Below the pieces are notes generated by a model. That model ran no database searches and was not told where the DNA came from. It was given only the letters and a program-made list of their open reading frames with translations. Below are positions 1-8,397 of a DNA stretch of 64,000 nt, piece by piece. The translations under genes were made by a program, and so were the position numbers. Within the stretch, counting starts at the first letter, position 1. Each line of letters starts with the position of its first letter. The stretch is from Natronococcus sp. A-GB1 (GTDB lineage Archaea > Halobacteriota > Halobacteria > Halobacteriales > Natrialbaceae): the NCBI RefSeq assembly GCF_029688845.1, contig NZ_JARUKW010000018.1:18103-82102 (forward strand), in the 5' to 3' direction.

Positions 1-210
1 GAGAGTTGCAAGCGACGCCTCGGCCCGCCCCCGGAGGTGGCGCTCAACCTCGTTTGGATCGACGATGGCGTTGTCGTACTCGGTCCGGGTCTCGAGGACG
101 GCGACGCCGTACAGCGTCGCCTCGAGCCGGTCTGCGAGATCGATCGCGTGCTCGACGGCTACCGACGCCGTCTCGCTGCCGTCGGTCGCGACGAGTATTG
201 AGTCGTACAT
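1..210 (-). CDS. Universal stress protein (UspA family), N-terminal part
   Basis: Only the first 70 residues lie in the window; the gene continues past position 1. The minus-strand reading from the ATG at 208-210 starts MYDSILVATDGSETAS, the beta-1 strand and first loop of the UspA fold, followed by an amphipathic helix (AVEHAIDLADRLEATLYG) and the second strand (VAVLETR). These are typical of the small nucleotide-binding USP proteins that are abundant in haloarchaea and modulate stress responses. The forward reading frames over this stretch look like shadows. The ATP-binding C-terminal GxxG motif would lie outside the window, so nucleotide binding cannot be judged. The family assignment is firm; the exact role is not known. 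Confidence 0.85.
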   Translation of the reverse strand, partial: MYDSILVATDGSETASVAVEHAIDLADRLEATLYGVAVLETRTEYDNAIVDPNEVERHLRGRAEASLATL

Positions 211-256
211 ATTGGATCTACGCGAGCGAGCGACAAAGAGCTACGGCTGCGATCGG

Positions 257-1180
257 CTACCGGTTTCGCTTCGGCATCGTCGAGTGGCGCTTGACCGCGT
301 TCATATCCGCCCGCTCGTTCGGCGGCGGCGCCATCGTCGAGTACCGCGACGACTCGCTCGAGCCGAGTCCGTCGTCGCCGGAGCCCAGCAGACCGTCGTC
401 GTCCTCCTCGTCGTCTTCGTCATCTTCGTCATCTTCGTCGTCCAGGAGGCCACCGTCGTCTTCATCGTCCTCGTCTCCGTCGGCATCGTCCTCGGAGTCC
501 AGAAGATCACCGGCGGAGTCGAGGAGTCCGTCCTCGTCTTCGTCATCCTCGTCGTCAGCCCCCGCTGCCGCCGCCAGCTGCTCCCGAACCGACTCGAGGT
601 CGGCGCCGAACTCCTCGACCGACGAGTCTACGGCGTCTCGGAGGCGGTCCTCGAGTTCGTCGGTCGTACTCTCGTCGTCCTCCGCCTCGTCGTCATCAGC
701 CGGCTCGTCGTCACCGTCTTCCGACTCGTCGTCGTCTTCATCTGCCGACTCCTCCTCGGCACCGTCATCCTCGTCGACTTCGGTGTCGCTTTGTCCCTCC
801 GTTTCGTCGTCGCCGTCCCCCTCCTCGGTCGCCTCGCGGAGCCCGTCGATCGCGGTCTCGAGCTCGCCCTCCTCCTCGCGGTCGCCGAGCTTCGCGAGCC
901 GGACCAGCCGTCGGAGCTCCTCGACGCGTTCGGGCTCGCCCTTGGTGATCGCCTCGGGGACGGTCTCGGGTTCGGTTCCGTCTTCGAGCGTGCCCAGTCC
1001 GACCGCCTCGAGCAGCTCGCGGGGGTCGGTCGACTCGAGGATGTCGGCCGCCTCCTCGGAGAGCTCGAGCAGGTCGTCGTCGGCGCCGTCGCCGTCGTCA
1101 TCCGGAACGGCGAGCGCTCCGCTCTCGGTGCTGGCCTCGTCGAGAATCTCCGTAATACGGTCGTAGAGTTCGTCAGTCAT
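257..1180 (-). CDS. Very acidic low-complexity protein, unknown function
   Basis: 307 residues, last gene of a four-gene minus-strand cluster (257-3339). The N-terminal ~130 residues look folded (MTDELYDRITEILDEAS, then a helical stretch around ELRRLVRLAKLGDREEEG). The middle and C-terminus are long Asp/Glu runs broken by short hydrophobic islands of the type GLLDSAGDLLDSED and DDGLLG. The last ~30 residues turn basic (NAVKRHSTMPKRNR). The forward-strand Ser-rich reading is the antisense of Glu/Asp codons and was rejected. No known domain is recognised. It shares the acidic-tail design with its three upstream neighbours, so they probably work together, possibly on a surface or structure stabilised by salt. 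Confidence 0.65.
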   Translation of the reverse strand: MTDELYDRITEILDEASTESGALAVPDDDGDGADDDLLELSEEAADILESTDPRELLEAVGLGTLEDGTEPETVPEAITKGEPERVEELRRLVRLAKLGDREEEGELETAIDGLREATEEGDGDDETEGQSDTEVDEDDGAEEESADEDDDESEDGDDEPADDDEAEDDESTTDELEDRLRDAVDSSVEEFGADLESVREQLAAAAGADDEDDEDEDGLLDSAGDLLDSEDDADGDEDDEDDGGLLDDEDDEDDEDDEEDDDGLLGSGDDGLGSSESSRYSTMAPPPNERADMNAVKRHSTMPKRNR

Positions 1181-1228
1181 GGTTCTGGATCGGGGTTGGG
1201 TGAGAGTCCGGACTCGGTGCCGAGGGGA

Positions 1229-1981
1229 TTACGACGAGTCGTCGTCCGCGTCGGATTCCTCGTCGTCGTCGGCTCCCTCGTCCGCGACCGCTTCGATGAT
1301 CTCGTCGGTCATCTCCTCGCGGCTGAGGTTCGCCTTGACGCCGACGTCCTTGGCGACCGACTGCAGATCCTGGTACGACATCACGCCGAGGAAGTCCTCG
1401 AGCGTCTCGCGTCGCAGGTTCTCGAGTTCCGCGACCGACGGCTCCTCCGAGGTCTCCGCTTCGTCTTCCGCTTCGTCGGCAGCGTCCTTGTCGGTTTCGT
1501 CGTCCTCGGTTTCGTCAGCTTCGGCTTCGTCGTCCTCAGTTTCGTCGGCTTCGGACGCGTCGTCCTCGGCGGTTTCATCCTCGTCCTCGTCAGCCTCGGA
1601 CTCCTCGTCCTCCGTCGTTTCCTCGTCTTCCGCCTCGTCACCCGTGAGTGCACCGGCCGCCGACGAGAGGGCGTCCTGACCGACGACGCTGGCGATCGCA
1701 TCGCGGATCGCCGTCCGGAGCGCGGCAACCAGATCCGAAAGGAGCTCGCGGAGGCTCTTTCCGTTCTCGATCCCCTTTCGAAGGGTTTCCTGGATATCAC
1801 GACCGATCGTCGCGCCGAGTTCGCGACCGAGCTGTTCGCCGAACTGTCTGCCGACGGCCGCACCGACCTCGCCGCCGTCGACGTTGTCCTCGAGGCTGCC
1901 GTCGCCGAGCAGATCGGCGACGTCGACCTGTTCGGTTACCTCGTCGGTGACCATCTGCTTCAGCCCGGAGTCCTCACTCAT
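1229..1981 (-). CDS. Acidic protein with glycine-zipper helix and SAP/Rho-N-like C-terminus
   Basis: About 250 residues. The ATG at 1981 is preferred over the GTG at 1990 because AGGTGA lies just upstream. The N-terminal part carries regularly spaced glycines (GAAVGRQFGEQLGRELGATIG), a glycine-zipper pattern shared with the neighbour at 2027. A long Glu/Asp/Thr/Ser-rich linker follows. The last ~45 residues (FLGVMSYQDLQSVAKDVGV, then SREEMTDEIIEAV) resemble the helix-extended-helix of SAP/Rho-N modules, which bind nucleic acids. That combination suggests an oligomerising N-terminus tethered to a nucleic-acid- or protein-binding tail. Function is unknown. It is part of the four-gene acidic operon. 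Confidence 0.65.
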   Translation of the reverse strand: MSEDSGLKQMVTDEVTEQVDVADLLGDGSLEDNVDGGEVGAAVGRQFGEQLGRELGATIGRDIQETLRKGIENGKSLRELLSDLVAALRTAIRDAIASVVGQDALSSAAGALTGDEAEDEETTEDEESEADEDEDETAEDDASEADETEDDEAEADETEDDETDKDAADEAEDEAETSEEPSVAELENLRRETLEDFLGVMSYQDLQSVAKDVGVKANLSREEMTDEIIEAVADEGADDDEESDADDDSS

Positions 1982-2026
1982 CGCGCTCACCTCGAGTCGC
2001 TCGTAGTGGAGAACTCGGTCTCACGG

Positions 2027-2458
2027 CTACTCTCCTCCGTCCTCGCTCTCGTCGTCGTCATCCTCTTCGTCCTCGTCGCTTTCACTTTCGTCGTCGTCAT
2101 CCTCTTCATCCTCGTCGCTTTCGCCCTCGTCTTCCGCCTCTTCGTCCTCTTCGCCTTCGTCCTCGTCTTCCGCCTCTTCCTCTTCGTCGCCTTCGGACGC
2201 CTCGTCGTCCTCCTCGTCCTCATCGCCCGCACTGAGCAGCTCCTCGACGACGAGATCGCCGATCGTGCGCCCGACCTGCTCGCCGATCTTGCGACCAATG
2301 ATCGCGCCGATCAGCCCGCCCAGCGTCTCGCCGATGGGCTCGTCCTCGCTGATCTCGTCTTCCCACTCGGTGCCCTCGACGAGCCCCTCGAGCTCGAGGT
2401 TCTCGCTTATCTTGTCGTAGTCGATCTGTTCCGTCAGTGACTGGGATTCCTCACTCAT
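2027..2458 (-). CDS. Small acidic glycine-zipper protein, unknown function
   Basis: 143 residues. The first ~75 residues are folded-looking and contain GGLIGAIIGRKIGEQVGRTIG, a strong glycine-zipper pattern able to pack as helices or insert in a membrane. The remainder is almost pure Glu/Asp with a few Ser and Gly. The start (MSEESQSLTEQIDYDKISE) is 2 bp downstream of the stop of the gene at 2461-3339, so the two are co-transcribed. The shared zipper with the gene at 1229 points to an oligomeric assembly built from this operon. No recognised family. Confidence 0.65.
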   Translation of the reverse strand: MSEESQSLTEQIDYDKISENLELEGLVEGTEWEDEISEDEPIGETLGGLIGAIIGRKIGEQVGRTIGDLVVEELLSAGDEDEEDDEASEGDEEEEAEDEDEGEEDEEAEDEGESDEDEEDDDDESESDEDEEDDDDESEDGGE

Positions 2459-2460
2459 TG

Positions 2461-3339
2461 TTATGCGCTCGCCTCCGCCTCGCCTTCCTGTTCGTTCGAT
2501 TCCTCCTCGCCCTCGAGCTGGTCGATCAGCGCCTGAAGGATTTCACGGACGACCGTGGCGATGAACTCCTCGACGGGCAGGTCCGGAATCAGTCCACGCA
2601 GGCTGTCGGTCATCGTCTCGATGGCCGACGAGATCCGACCCTGTGCGTCCTCGTCCTCGCCTTCGTCGTCCTCGTCACCGTCAGCATCCTCGTCGTCTTC
2701 GTCGCCGCCCAGCAGTTCGCTGACGAACTCTCGCGGTCTACTCACGAGCGACGTCAGCGCCTCCTGCGAGCGGTCGACGATCGACGAAAGCGCCTCTGCC
2801 GGGCTCGAGAGCAGGTCCTGAACGCCGCCGAGCAGGTCCTGCGAGCCGTCGAGGAGCCCGGAGACGGCGGACAGCAGGTTGCCGACCAGGTTCCCCTCTC
2901 CCGGCCGAGCCGAGAGGTTGAGTACGACGGGATCGAGGTTGACCTCGAGACCGAGCAGATCGAGGAACAGTCCGTCGAGGTCGAGGTGGAGGACGTTCGT
3001 CGCGTCGTCGTCCTCGTAGGAGTCCTCGGCGCCCTGTTCGTGGCCAACTGGCTGTTCTTCGTCTTCTTCGTCCTCTTCGGCTTCCTCCTCGTCTTCCTCG
3101 TCTTCTTCGTCCTCTTCAGCTTCCTCCTCGTCTTCCTCGTCTTCTTCGTCCTCTTCAGCTTCCTCCTCGTCTTCCTCGTCTTCCTCGTCCTCTTCGTCCG
3201 GCAGTTCGTCCTCGCCACCGTCGGTCATCACTCGTCGCGGTTCGCCCTCGTCGTCGGCCAGCATCGAACGGAAACCGGCGTCCTCGAGTCCGGAGTCCGA
3301 ACGGTCTTCCGAGTCGTCGTGCTCTCTCGTCTCTGTCAT
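2461..3339 (-). CDS. Acidic repeat protein, first gene of the acidic cluster
   Basis: 292 residues. After an acidic N-terminus there is a run of 13-residue DEEDEEDEEEAEE-type repeats (DNA repeats at 3081-3197). A folded segment follows (LHLDLDGLFLDLLGLEVNLDPVVLNLSARPG, leucine-rich and amphipathic), then hydrophobic helices (NLVGNLLSAVSGLLDGSQDL and GLIPDLPVEEFIATVVREIL). The amphipathic LDLDGLFLDLLGLEVNLD stretch looks like a short beta-rich or interface module. It is first in a minus-strand operon of four acidic proteins whose promoter should lie in 3340-3456. Function unknown; a structural or vesicle-associated role is only inference. Confidence 0.65.
   Translation of the reverse strand: MTETREHDDSEDRSDSGLEDAGFRSMLADDEGEPRRVMTDGGEDELPDEEDEEDEEDEEEAEEDEEDEEDEEEAEEDEEDEEDEEEAEEDEEDEEQPVGHEQGAEDSYEDDDATNVLHLDLDGLFLDLLGLEVNLDPVVLNLSARPGEGNLVGNLLSAVSGLLDGSQDLLGGVQDLLSSPAEALSSIVDRSQEALTSLVSRPREFVSELLGGDEDDEDADGDEDDEGEDEDAQGRISSAIETMTDSLRGLIPDLPVEEFIATVVREILQALIDQLEGEEESNEQEGEAEASA
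3081..3197. repeat. 39-bp tandem repeat, three copies, inside an acidic gene
   Basis: A 39-bp unit beginning cttcctcctcgtcttcctcg is repeated head to tail from 3081. The first two copies are identical by eye and the third diverges at its end. It keeps the reading frame and encodes the 13-residue Glu/Asp repeat of the overlapping minus-strand gene. Identical copies at the DNA level suggest recent slippage or expansion rather than ancient duplication. Confidence 0.85.
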
Positions 3340-3456
3340 TATCTGGAAACACAGACGAGAGTGCCCGTTGTGGTGGTTTGCCTTGCGTATGCGATTTCTG
3401 CCTCAGTTACAATGAAACGAAATGTGTGCGGCAGTCCTCGTGTTCCTACAGTGGAT

Positions 3457-4818
3457 TCACTCTCGAGGAGCGACCGATCCGACGGCAAGAGCGTACTCGC
3501 CGCGTGTCCGTCCGTCGTCGTGGTAGGTCACCGGTTCTTCGATCGCGGCAACCGTTCCGTCCTCGATCGCGGCAGCGGTAGCGATCCCCTCGAGTCGCTC
3601 GTGCTCGAGCGGCCCGGACTCGAGATCGAATCGACGAACGGCGTGGGCGTCGGGATCCCGATCCCGGAAGTTCTGCGCGCAGGGGACGACGATTCGCGAG
3701 CCGTCGGTCGCGAGGCCGTGGACGAACCCGCGCACGGAGTCGTCCCACAGCGACCGACCGTCCTCGCCGAAGACGTCGATCCGGTGTTCGTTCGGGTGAC
3801 GGCCCGCCGTCTCGTGACTCTCCGCGGCGTAGGTGTTCCCCGTGAGAAACGCCACCCGCCCACCGTTCGCGTAGGCGTGGTTCGGATAGGCGTACAGCCG
3901 TTCGCCGTCGGTCTCGGTCTCGGTCGCGAGATCGACCTGCCAGCGCTCGGCGCCGCCCGACTCGAGCAGGTAACCGCGCTTGTCGCCGTGGCTCGCGACC
4001 GCGAGGTGTTCGCCGTCGAAGGAAACGTCGCCGACGCGGCGGTCGCCCTCGGTGCCGGGATCCCAGGTCCAGACGAGGTCGCCGCCCCCTTCGGCGGTTT
4101 CACCGCCTCCGTTTCGCGACGACTCCGTCGTCACGCAGGTCTCGAGGACGACCAGCCCGTTGTCGTGCGCCCCCATACAGCGATTGTAGCCGACGGCCAG
4201 GCGCTCCCCCGACTCGTCTAACTCGAGCGCGATCGGCGAGGCGTCAGTGTCGTACCGCCAGCGGACCGTTCCCTCGGAATCGAACGCGAGAACCGTACTC
4301 TCCCACCGTCGGGTCTCGCCGCCGCGCTCGTAGCGGCGGGTCGCCGCATACAGTCTGTCGCCGTCGGTCTCGAGGGCGACGACGTACGGCTGGGCGAAAA
4401 CGCTCTCCCGAACCGGCTCGCCGACGTCGTCGGCGGTTTCGTACCGCCAGCGGCACTCGCCCGTCTCCAGGTCATAGGCCGCGATCGTTCCCGTCTCCCC
4501 GCGTCCGGCGACGACGACCGAGTCCGCGCGGTCGCCGTCGCTGTCGCCTCCCCCGTCGCTACCCTCGAGCGTCGCGATACCGACCGCGCGGTCGGGGTGC
4601 TCGACGGACCACCGGGCCTCGAGCGAGTCGACCTCGAAGGCCGTAACGGTGCCGTCCCACTGCCCGGCGACGACGACCCCGTCGATCGCGTGAACCGCCG
4701 ATCGAGTCCGCATCTGTCGGCTGCGGGCACTCTCGATCTCGCCGAGCGGGCGGCGTCGAAGCGTCGACTCCTGTCCGTTGTCGTCTCTCCCATCGGATTC
4801 TGCGTCAGCCTCCGTCAT
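3457..4818 (-). CDS. PQQ/WD-type beta-propeller repeat protein
   Basis: About 453 residues from the ATG at 4816-4818 (MTEADAESDGRDDNGQES). Upstream extensions to 4926 are less likely because they overlap a small gene ending at 4821. It contains repeated blades of the form hVVAG..DGTVTAFEVDSLEARW, GTIAAYDLETGECRWRYET and TVLAFDSEGTVRWRYDTD, the W-x-Y/F blade signature of PQQ-like (YrrA/BamB-like) propellers. No signal peptide is visible, so it is probably cytoplasmic and may act as a scaffold. The small Cys-containing protein immediately upstream ends 3 bp before this start, suggesting coupled translation. Confidence 0.8.
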   Translation of the reverse strand: MTEADAESDGRDDNGQESTLRRRPLGEIESARSRQMRTRSAVHAIDGVVVAGQWDGTVTAFEVDSLEARWSVEHPDRAVGIATLEGSDGGGDSDGDRADSVVVAGRGETGTIAAYDLETGECRWRYETADDVGEPVRESVFAQPYVVALETDGDRLYAATRRYERGGETRRWESTVLAFDSEGTVRWRYDTDASPIALELDESGERLAVGYNRCMGAHDNGLVVLETCVTTESSRNGGGETAEGGGDLVWTWDPGTEGDRRVGDVSFDGEHLAVASHGDKRGYLLESGGAERWQVDLATETETDGERLYAYPNHAYANGGRVAFLTGNTYAAESHETAGRHPNEHRIDVFGEDGRSLWDDSVRGFVHGLATDGSRIVVPCAQNFRDRDPDAHAVRRFDLESGPLEHERLEGIATAAAIEDGTVAAIEEPVTYHDDGRTRGEYALAVGSVAPRE

Positions 4819-4820
4819 AC

Positions 4821-5018
4821 TCACTCCGGTACAGGGACCGTCCCGTGACACGAGTCGCAGGTTGCTCGTCCGACGGCACGTCCCTCGAGCGGTCGGCCGT
4901 GCGTGAGGTCGTACTTGGCGAGGCAATCCTCGGACGCGAACACGGACGCCCGTCCGGCGACGGCTCGAGCCGTCGTCGGGCCGGGTCTCGGATCGTATGA
5001 CAGCGCGATAGGTGGCAT
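4821..5018 (-). CDS. Small Cys-containing protein, unknown
   Basis: 65 residues from the ATG at 5018 (MPPIALSYDPRPGPT). It carries a single CxxC (ATCDSCHGTV) near its C-terminus and another Cys (SEDCLAKYD) about 30 residues earlier, which could form a small metal site. It ends only a few bases before the beta-propeller start at 4818 and is probably co-transcribed with it. Haloarchaea have many such tiny zinc-finger proteins with regulatory roles. Recognition is by pattern only. Confidence 0.5.
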   Translation of the reverse strand: MPPIALSYDPRPGPTTARAVAGRASVFASEDCLAKYDLTHGRPLEGRAVGRATCDSCHGTVPVPE

Positions 5019-5193
5019 CACCCGTGGATGACCGCCGAGGCCACTAAAACAATTCTGTTTGATGTATGGAAACTAAATTTGTCGGGTCGCGGTCGTCGGA
5101 CGGAACGGTCGGTTCAAAGGCCGAGCGACAGCTACCGTTCGGCCGAGAGCCTCCGTGAGTGTCGCGCCGAAAACGTCGCGCATTGGCGTCAGG

Positions 5194-6120
5194 TTACTGA
5201 CCATCTGTCTCGACCGCGACGTCGAACTTGCCGCGCCACCGGTAGCGTCTCCCGCCCCAGACGAACGACTGGCGAGCCAGGCCGTAGAACAGCAGGGGGA
5301 GCGCCGCCAGCGCCACGGGGTAGGCCGCGAGGAACGTCCAGCGTCAGATCCCGAAGGCGGCATAGACGACGGCCATCAGGGTCGTCGTCAGGAGGAACGC
5401 GGGAAGCGGGAACAGCACGCAGACGGCGGTCAGCGCGGCCCCGAGCACCCCCTGGGCGGCGAGCCCCGTCGGATCGTGGTAGCGAACGATCTGGACGAAC
5501 CGAACCTGGTTCTCGAGCGTCTCACGGATCGAGCCGCCGATCCCGACGGGTCGCGTTCGCTTGACGGTCGTAAACTCGACGTGCTCCATTAGAAGGCCGT
5601 CGTCGCTGATCGTTCGCCGAAGATCGGCGAGGAAGGCCGCCTCGTCCTCGAGATCGCCGCGTTCGAAAACGAGGGAGCCGGCCCACGGGATGTCCGCGAG
5701 AAAAACGGCGAGCGTTCCGCTGATCGCGTGTGTGGGCTCGAGCGCGGCGGCGAGAGGATCCCGTCCGACGAACACGGGCACCTCGGAGGTCGGCCCCCGC
5801 CGATCGTAGTCGGCGCGGAGCCGCTCGAGCCAGTCGGGCGGGTGGTAGAAGTCGTCGTCGGTCCAGACGATCCGCTCCGTTTCGGCGGCCTCCATGCCGG
5901 CTGCGATCGCGTTGGCCTTCCCGGAACAGCCCTCGGGCTCGCCGGCGACGGTCAACCTGACGCCAGGATACTCCGCAGCGCGTTCGGCGACCGACTCGAG
6001 GGGTTCGTCACAGACGACGAGGAGTTCGTCGCCCGAGCGAAGCTGGGCGGCAACCTGCTCGCAGGCGTCGTTCCACCCCGTCGTCGGGAGGATGACGGTC
6101 GTCGGCGCAGCCGCTCTCAT
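5194..6120 (-). pseudogene. Family 2 glycosyltransferase with in-frame TGA near the C-terminus
   Basis: The ATG at 6118-6120 starts MRAAAPTTVILPTTGWNDAC. GT-A features are clear: a GKANAIAAG motif, then the metal-binding WTDDDFYHPPDWLERL with DDD as the DxD equivalent. The C-terminal half holds hydrophobic helices (GVLGAALTAVCVLFPLPAFL, TTTLMAVVYAAFGI). The frame is broken by TGA at 5344-5346 (residue 259). It then continues open for 49 codons with typical family sequence (RWTFLAAYPVALAALPLLFYG, FVWGGRRYRWRGKFDV) to TAA at 5194-5196. The tail restores the expected family length, so the TGA is a recent nonsense change, a sequencing error or a readthrough site. The catalytic domain is intact. 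It lies 93 bp from the cobyrinate synthase stop. Confidence 0.8.
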
Positions 6121-6212
6121 ACTACACCGTTCACGCCGGTTGTCATCAAACGACAGGATCAGTCCGAGAACGACCGGGCGGACACGGCGGCGCGCCGAAG
6201 GTCGACCCGAAC

Positions 6213-7529
6213 TCAGTGCTCGAGCAGATCGAGGAAGCGATCGAACGCCCCGCTCTCGGGGTGGACGTGGGCGTAGGTGCCCAGCGAGTCGTACTCGAGG
6301 AGGCCGTCGCGCTCGCCGTCGATACCGTCGCCCCGGACCGTCTCGAACGCAAAGCGGGCGTCGCCGTCGACGTCGGCGCTCGAGTAGTGGAACTCGTGAC
6401 CGCGGATCGACTCGCCCGCGGCCGCGGTGAGCGTGCCGTCGATCGCCTCGAGTTCGACGTGGTCGAGCGCCTGGTAGCGGTCGTGCATCGTCACGTCCGC
6501 GGGCAGGATCCTGGCCATCTCGCCGCGCTCGCCGTCGGCACTCGTCAGTGATCGGCTCATCGCCATCAGCCCGCCGCACTCGCCGAGGACAGGGAGGCCG
6601 TCGCTCGCGCGCTTGCCGAGGGCGGCGAGGGTGCCACCCGCTTCGAGTTCCTCGACGTGGAGTTCGGGGTAGCCCCCGGGGAGGTAGACGCCGTCGCAGT
6701 CGGGCACCGGGTCGCCCGCGACCGGCGAGAACGTCACGAGGTCGGCGCGCTCGCGGAACCGCTCGATCGTCGCGGGGTACCGAAAGCAGAAGGCGGCGTC
6801 GCTGGCGACCGCGACGCGAGCGTCGACGGGCGTCGCCCCCTCGTCGGCCCGTGTCTCGCTTTCGAGCGCGCCGGGTTCGCTCGCCACCGCCGCTAAGCGT
6901 GCGGTCTCGAGCGTCTCGGCGGCCTCGCGCAGTGCCTCGCGGGGCAGCGCCGCCTCCGCGCCCATCTCGAGGCCCAGGTGGCGATCGGGAATCTCGAGGT
7001 CGGGGTTCGGCGGGATCCGTCCGAAGTACTCGAGTTCCTTGGGCAGCGCGTCCCGAATGCCCTGCTCGTGGCGACCGCCGTGGGCGCGCTGGGCGACGAT
7101 TCCGGCGACCTCGACGTCGCGGCTGATCCGGTCGGCGTACTCGCGAAAGCCGAGGGCCGTTGCAGCGACGCTCTCCATCCCCGCACTGGCGTCGACGACG
7201 AGCACCACGGGGAGGTCGAGCGCCTCGGCGACCATCGCCGTGCTCGAGCCGTCGCCGTCGTACAGCCCCATGACGCCCTCGACGACGCAGACGTCGCCCT
7301 CGCCGCGACGGTAGTTCCGGCGGACCCCGTCCTCGCCGCAGAGCCACAGATCGAGCGTTCGGGAGGGCCGTTTCGCGATCGCTTCGTGGTGGCTCGGATC
7401 GATGAAGTCCGGCCCCGCCTTCGCGGGCTGGACGTCGTAGCCGGCGTCCTCGAGGGCCTGGATCACCGACAGCGTCGCGACGGTCTTGCCGACGCCGGAG
7501 CTGACGCCACCGAGGACGAACCCCTTCAT
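6213..7529 (-). CDS. cbiA: Cobyrinate a,c-diamide synthase
   Basis: 438 residues, normal length for CbiA/CobB. It catalyses ATP- and glutamine-dependent amidation of cobyrinate side chains a and c in cobalamin synthesis or salvage, in the cytoplasm. The N-terminus MKGFVLGGVSSGVGKTV is the deviant P-loop of the dethiobiotin-synthetase-like fold. PAKAGPDFIDPSHH and VEGVMGLYDG are signature motifs of CbiA. The C-terminal class I glutamine amidotransferase domain shows YLPGGYPELH, the nucleophile region LGECGGLMAMS and the catalytic His in TYAHVHPES. There is no adjacent cob cluster in the window. The ATG at 7529 is the first good start. Confidence 0.95.
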   Translation of the reverse strand: MKGFVLGGVSSGVGKTVATLSVIQALEDAGYDVQPAKAGPDFIDPSHHEAIAKRPSRTLDLWLCGEDGVRRNYRRGEGDVCVVEGVMGLYDGDGSSTAMVAEALDLPVVLVVDASAGMESVAATALGFREYADRISRDVEVAGIVAQRAHGGRHEQGIRDALPKELEYFGRIPPNPDLEIPDRHLGLEMGAEAALPREALREAAETLETARLAAVASEPGALESETRADEGATPVDARVAVASDAAFCFRYPATIERFRERADLVTFSPVAGDPVPDCDGVYLPGGYPELHVEELEAGGTLAALGKRASDGLPVLGECGGLMAMSRSLTSADGERGEMARILPADVTMHDRYQALDHVELEAIDGTLTAAAGESIRGHEFHYSSADVDGDARFAFETVRGDGIDGERDGLLEYDSLGTYAHVHPESGAFDRFLDLLEH

Positions 7530-7787
7530 CCTGGCACCCCCGTACGGAGCGCCCGAACGCTTCGTTTCATTGTAATTTCGTTAGCACAATCGAACTTGAA
7601 TCCGTCGGTGCGGCCGACGACGGCGTGCCGTTTGAAGCGGTTCGTCGCAGCCGTCTTCGGGATCCTACCGCCGTCGTGCCCAGGTGGAGTCGGGAACGTG
7701 CTCGAGTGGGGCCGGAACGCGCTCGAGCGAGCGAGCATCGCCAACGAAGTTAACAGGCACACGGCCCTACGTTCGCCGCTGGTCCCC

Positions 7788-7952
7788 ATGACCGACGAGA
7801 ACGAACGAACGACCGAGCACCACCTTCGGGAGGCGATTCGACACCTCAGCGAGGCACAGGGCGGCGACCTTCGCAAGACGAACGCCGCCGTCATCGAGGA
7901 CGTCTCGGACACCGTCTCGACGGTCCTTCGCGAGCAGGAACGAAGCCAGTAG
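7788..7952 (+). CDS. Small conserved-looking haloarchaeal protein
   Basis: 54 residues starting at ATG 7788 (MTDENERTTEHHLREAIRHL), one amphipathic helix pair with the acidic bias of haloarchaeal proteins. A longer upstream extension of the frame runs antisense to cbiA and was rejected. The start is close to a plausible promoter (AAGTTAAC at about 7747). It looks like a stand-alone small protein. Function unknown. Confidence 0.6.
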   Translation: MTDENERTTEHHLREAIRHLSEAQGGDLRKTNAAVIEDVSDTVSTVLREQERSQ

Positions 7953-8036
7953 CGGAACCGTCCGGCTACTCGGCTCGAGACCTGCCGTCCGCACGCCAAC
8001 CACAGCGTTATCAGTATTCTTCCCCAGGAGTACGAT

Positions 8037-8267
8037 ATGAGTGACGAAAGCCCAGCGACGGGCTCGACGCCGAACTGTCACCGACGCGGCTGTGACGAGC
8101 CCGCGGCGTTCGTCGTTCTCGAGCGCTATCAGGAGGAGACCGGAAAGGGCGCCGTCGAGGCCGAGGCGGCCCTCTGCCGGGATCACACTGACGAGGAGAG
8201 TCCGGCGAACCTCGGCGGGGCGTACGACGACTACGTGTTCCGGATCGAACCGATCGCCGGGGACTGA
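8037..8267 (+). CDS. Small zinc-finger-like haloarchaeal protein
   Basis: 76 residues from ATG 8037 (MSDESPATGSTPNCHRRGCD). Cys14 and Cys19 followed by C-R-D-H about 25 residues later (ALCRDHTDEE) form a CxxxxC...CxxH arrangement that could hold one metal. The overall pattern (RGCDEPAAFVVLERYQ, ALCRDH) is common in small haloarchaeal proteins. The overlapping frame (8041-8304) is Arg-rich and is a shadow. Function unknown. Confidence 0.65.
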   Translation: MSDESPATGSTPNCHRRGCDEPAAFVVLERYQEETGKGAVEAEAALCRDHTDEESPANLGGAYDDYVFRIEPIAGD

Positions 8268-8397
8268 ACGAGGGCTGCGGGCGACGCCACGGTCGCCACG
8301 CTGAACGACGTATCGCGCTCGAGGAGTTGCGAAATCCCGGGTCGGGACGGATCAGTACGCATTTGAGCGGGCTCTCTCGTTATGCTATCAGAGAGGG

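Noticed and set aside
6..2440. Long Ser-rich and Val/Leu-rich forward frames
   Set aside because: They are antisense shadows of Glu/Asp-rich minus-strand genes; only the minus strand has ribosome sites and haloarchaeal acidity.
6140..7347. Arg-rich minus-strand frame over cbiA and the glycosyltransferase
   Set aside because: Low-complexity Arg/Gly reading in the wrong frame of two well-supported genes; only its last part, starting at 6120, is real.
7530..7787. Cobalamin riboswitch upstream of cbiA
   Set aside because: No B12-box-like sequence is seen; such riboswitches are not expected in haloarchaea.
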